The notes below the pieces were generated by a model. The model saw nothing but the letters and a program-made list of their open reading frames with translations. It made no database searches and was not told the DNA's origin. A stretch of 64,000 bases of DNA from Massilia sp. CFBP 13721 (lineage in GTDB: Bacteria > Pseudomonadota > Gammaproteobacteria > Burkholderiales > Burkholderiaceae_D), in assembly GCF_014842025.1 (NCBI RefSeq), contig NZ_JACYUY010000002.1:141378-205377 (forward strand). Reading direction: 5' to 3'. Each line of letters starts with the position of its first letter. Position 1 is the stretch's first letter. A program made the position numbers and the translations under genes. This document shows, one piece after another, positions 63,967 through 64,000 of this stretch.

Positions 63967-64000
63967 ATGAAGCGCTTTATCGAAGGCGAAGAACGCGGGC
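63967..64000 (+). mobile_element. Transposase, 5' end only (IS1182-like)
   Basis: The window ends inside a frame reading MKRFIEGEERG. MKRFIEGE is the usual start of IS1182-family transposases, as far as I recall. Only 11 codons are visible, so this is a tentative call. Confidence 0.5.

Overview
The window looks like a chromosomal segment of an Oxalobacteraceae betaproteobacterium (Massilia/Telluria/Duganella type). This is judged from the high GC, a glucokinase fused to an RpiR-type regulator, PEP-CTERM proteins with sigma-54 promoters, a Bug/TctC solute-binding protein, a phasin and large TonB-dependent receptors. No rRNA, tRNA or CRISPR was seen.

Layout. 1-2.9 kb: a KaiC-like double ATPase overlapping a histidine kinase. 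2.9-6.4 kb: an MdlA/MdlB-type ABC exporter pair on the minus strand. 6.6-13.5 kb: phasin, cytosine deaminase, an acetyltransferase, a lipid kinase and a large PAS/GAF hybrid histidine kinase. 14-33.8 kb: a starch/maltodextrin locus with three secreted glycosidases (GH of the six-hairpin type, GDE-type debranching enzyme, GH13 cyclomaltodextrinase), a divergent TonB-dependent receptor, two SLC45-like MFS sugar transporters, an exported esterase, phosphoglucomutase and a second secreted GH13 alpha-amylase; a DEAD-box helicase sits inside it. 34-41 kb: a hydrolase, a DUF2946/PepSY pair, a PEP-CTERM protein, and nhaR divergent from a ribosome-associated factor and a TerC/Alx membrane protein. 41-47.5 kb: glucokinase-RpiR (HexR-like) fusion, SMI1 protein, acetyltransferase, LytS/LytTR two-component system and a frameshifted membrane protein. 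47.5-57 kb: VOC protein, FMN 2-hydroxyacid oxidase with divergent LysR regulator, lipoprotein, Bug protein with a nonsense-interrupted DapA-family gene, PepA-type PEP-CTERM protein, ATPase and acyl-CoA ligase. 56.5-61.4 kb: M28 peptidase plus TonB receptor operon, divergent from an Lrp/AsnC regulator. 61.5-64 kb: a frameshifted S41 peptidase, a 97-bp tandem duplication over the start of an exported methyltransferase, and the first codons of what looks like an IS transposase.

How it works together. The maltodextrin locus can be read as a pathway: outer-membrane import by the TonB receptor, periplasmic or surface trimming by the glycosidases, inner-membrane entry by the MFS carriers, then glucokinase (41.2 kb) and phosphoglucomutase. 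Fifteen-base palindromes matching the HexR-type pattern TGTARTNNNAYTACA lie in the divergent promoter of the glycosidase/receptor genes, with weaker relatives between the two MFS genes. The glucokinase-RpiR fusion in the same window is therefore a plausible regulator. Intergenic regions carry a family of inverted repeats with constant ends and variable self-complementary cores. Three genes are interrupted: two by an apparent loss of one G from a G run, one by an amber codon. They may be real pseudogenes or sequence errors.
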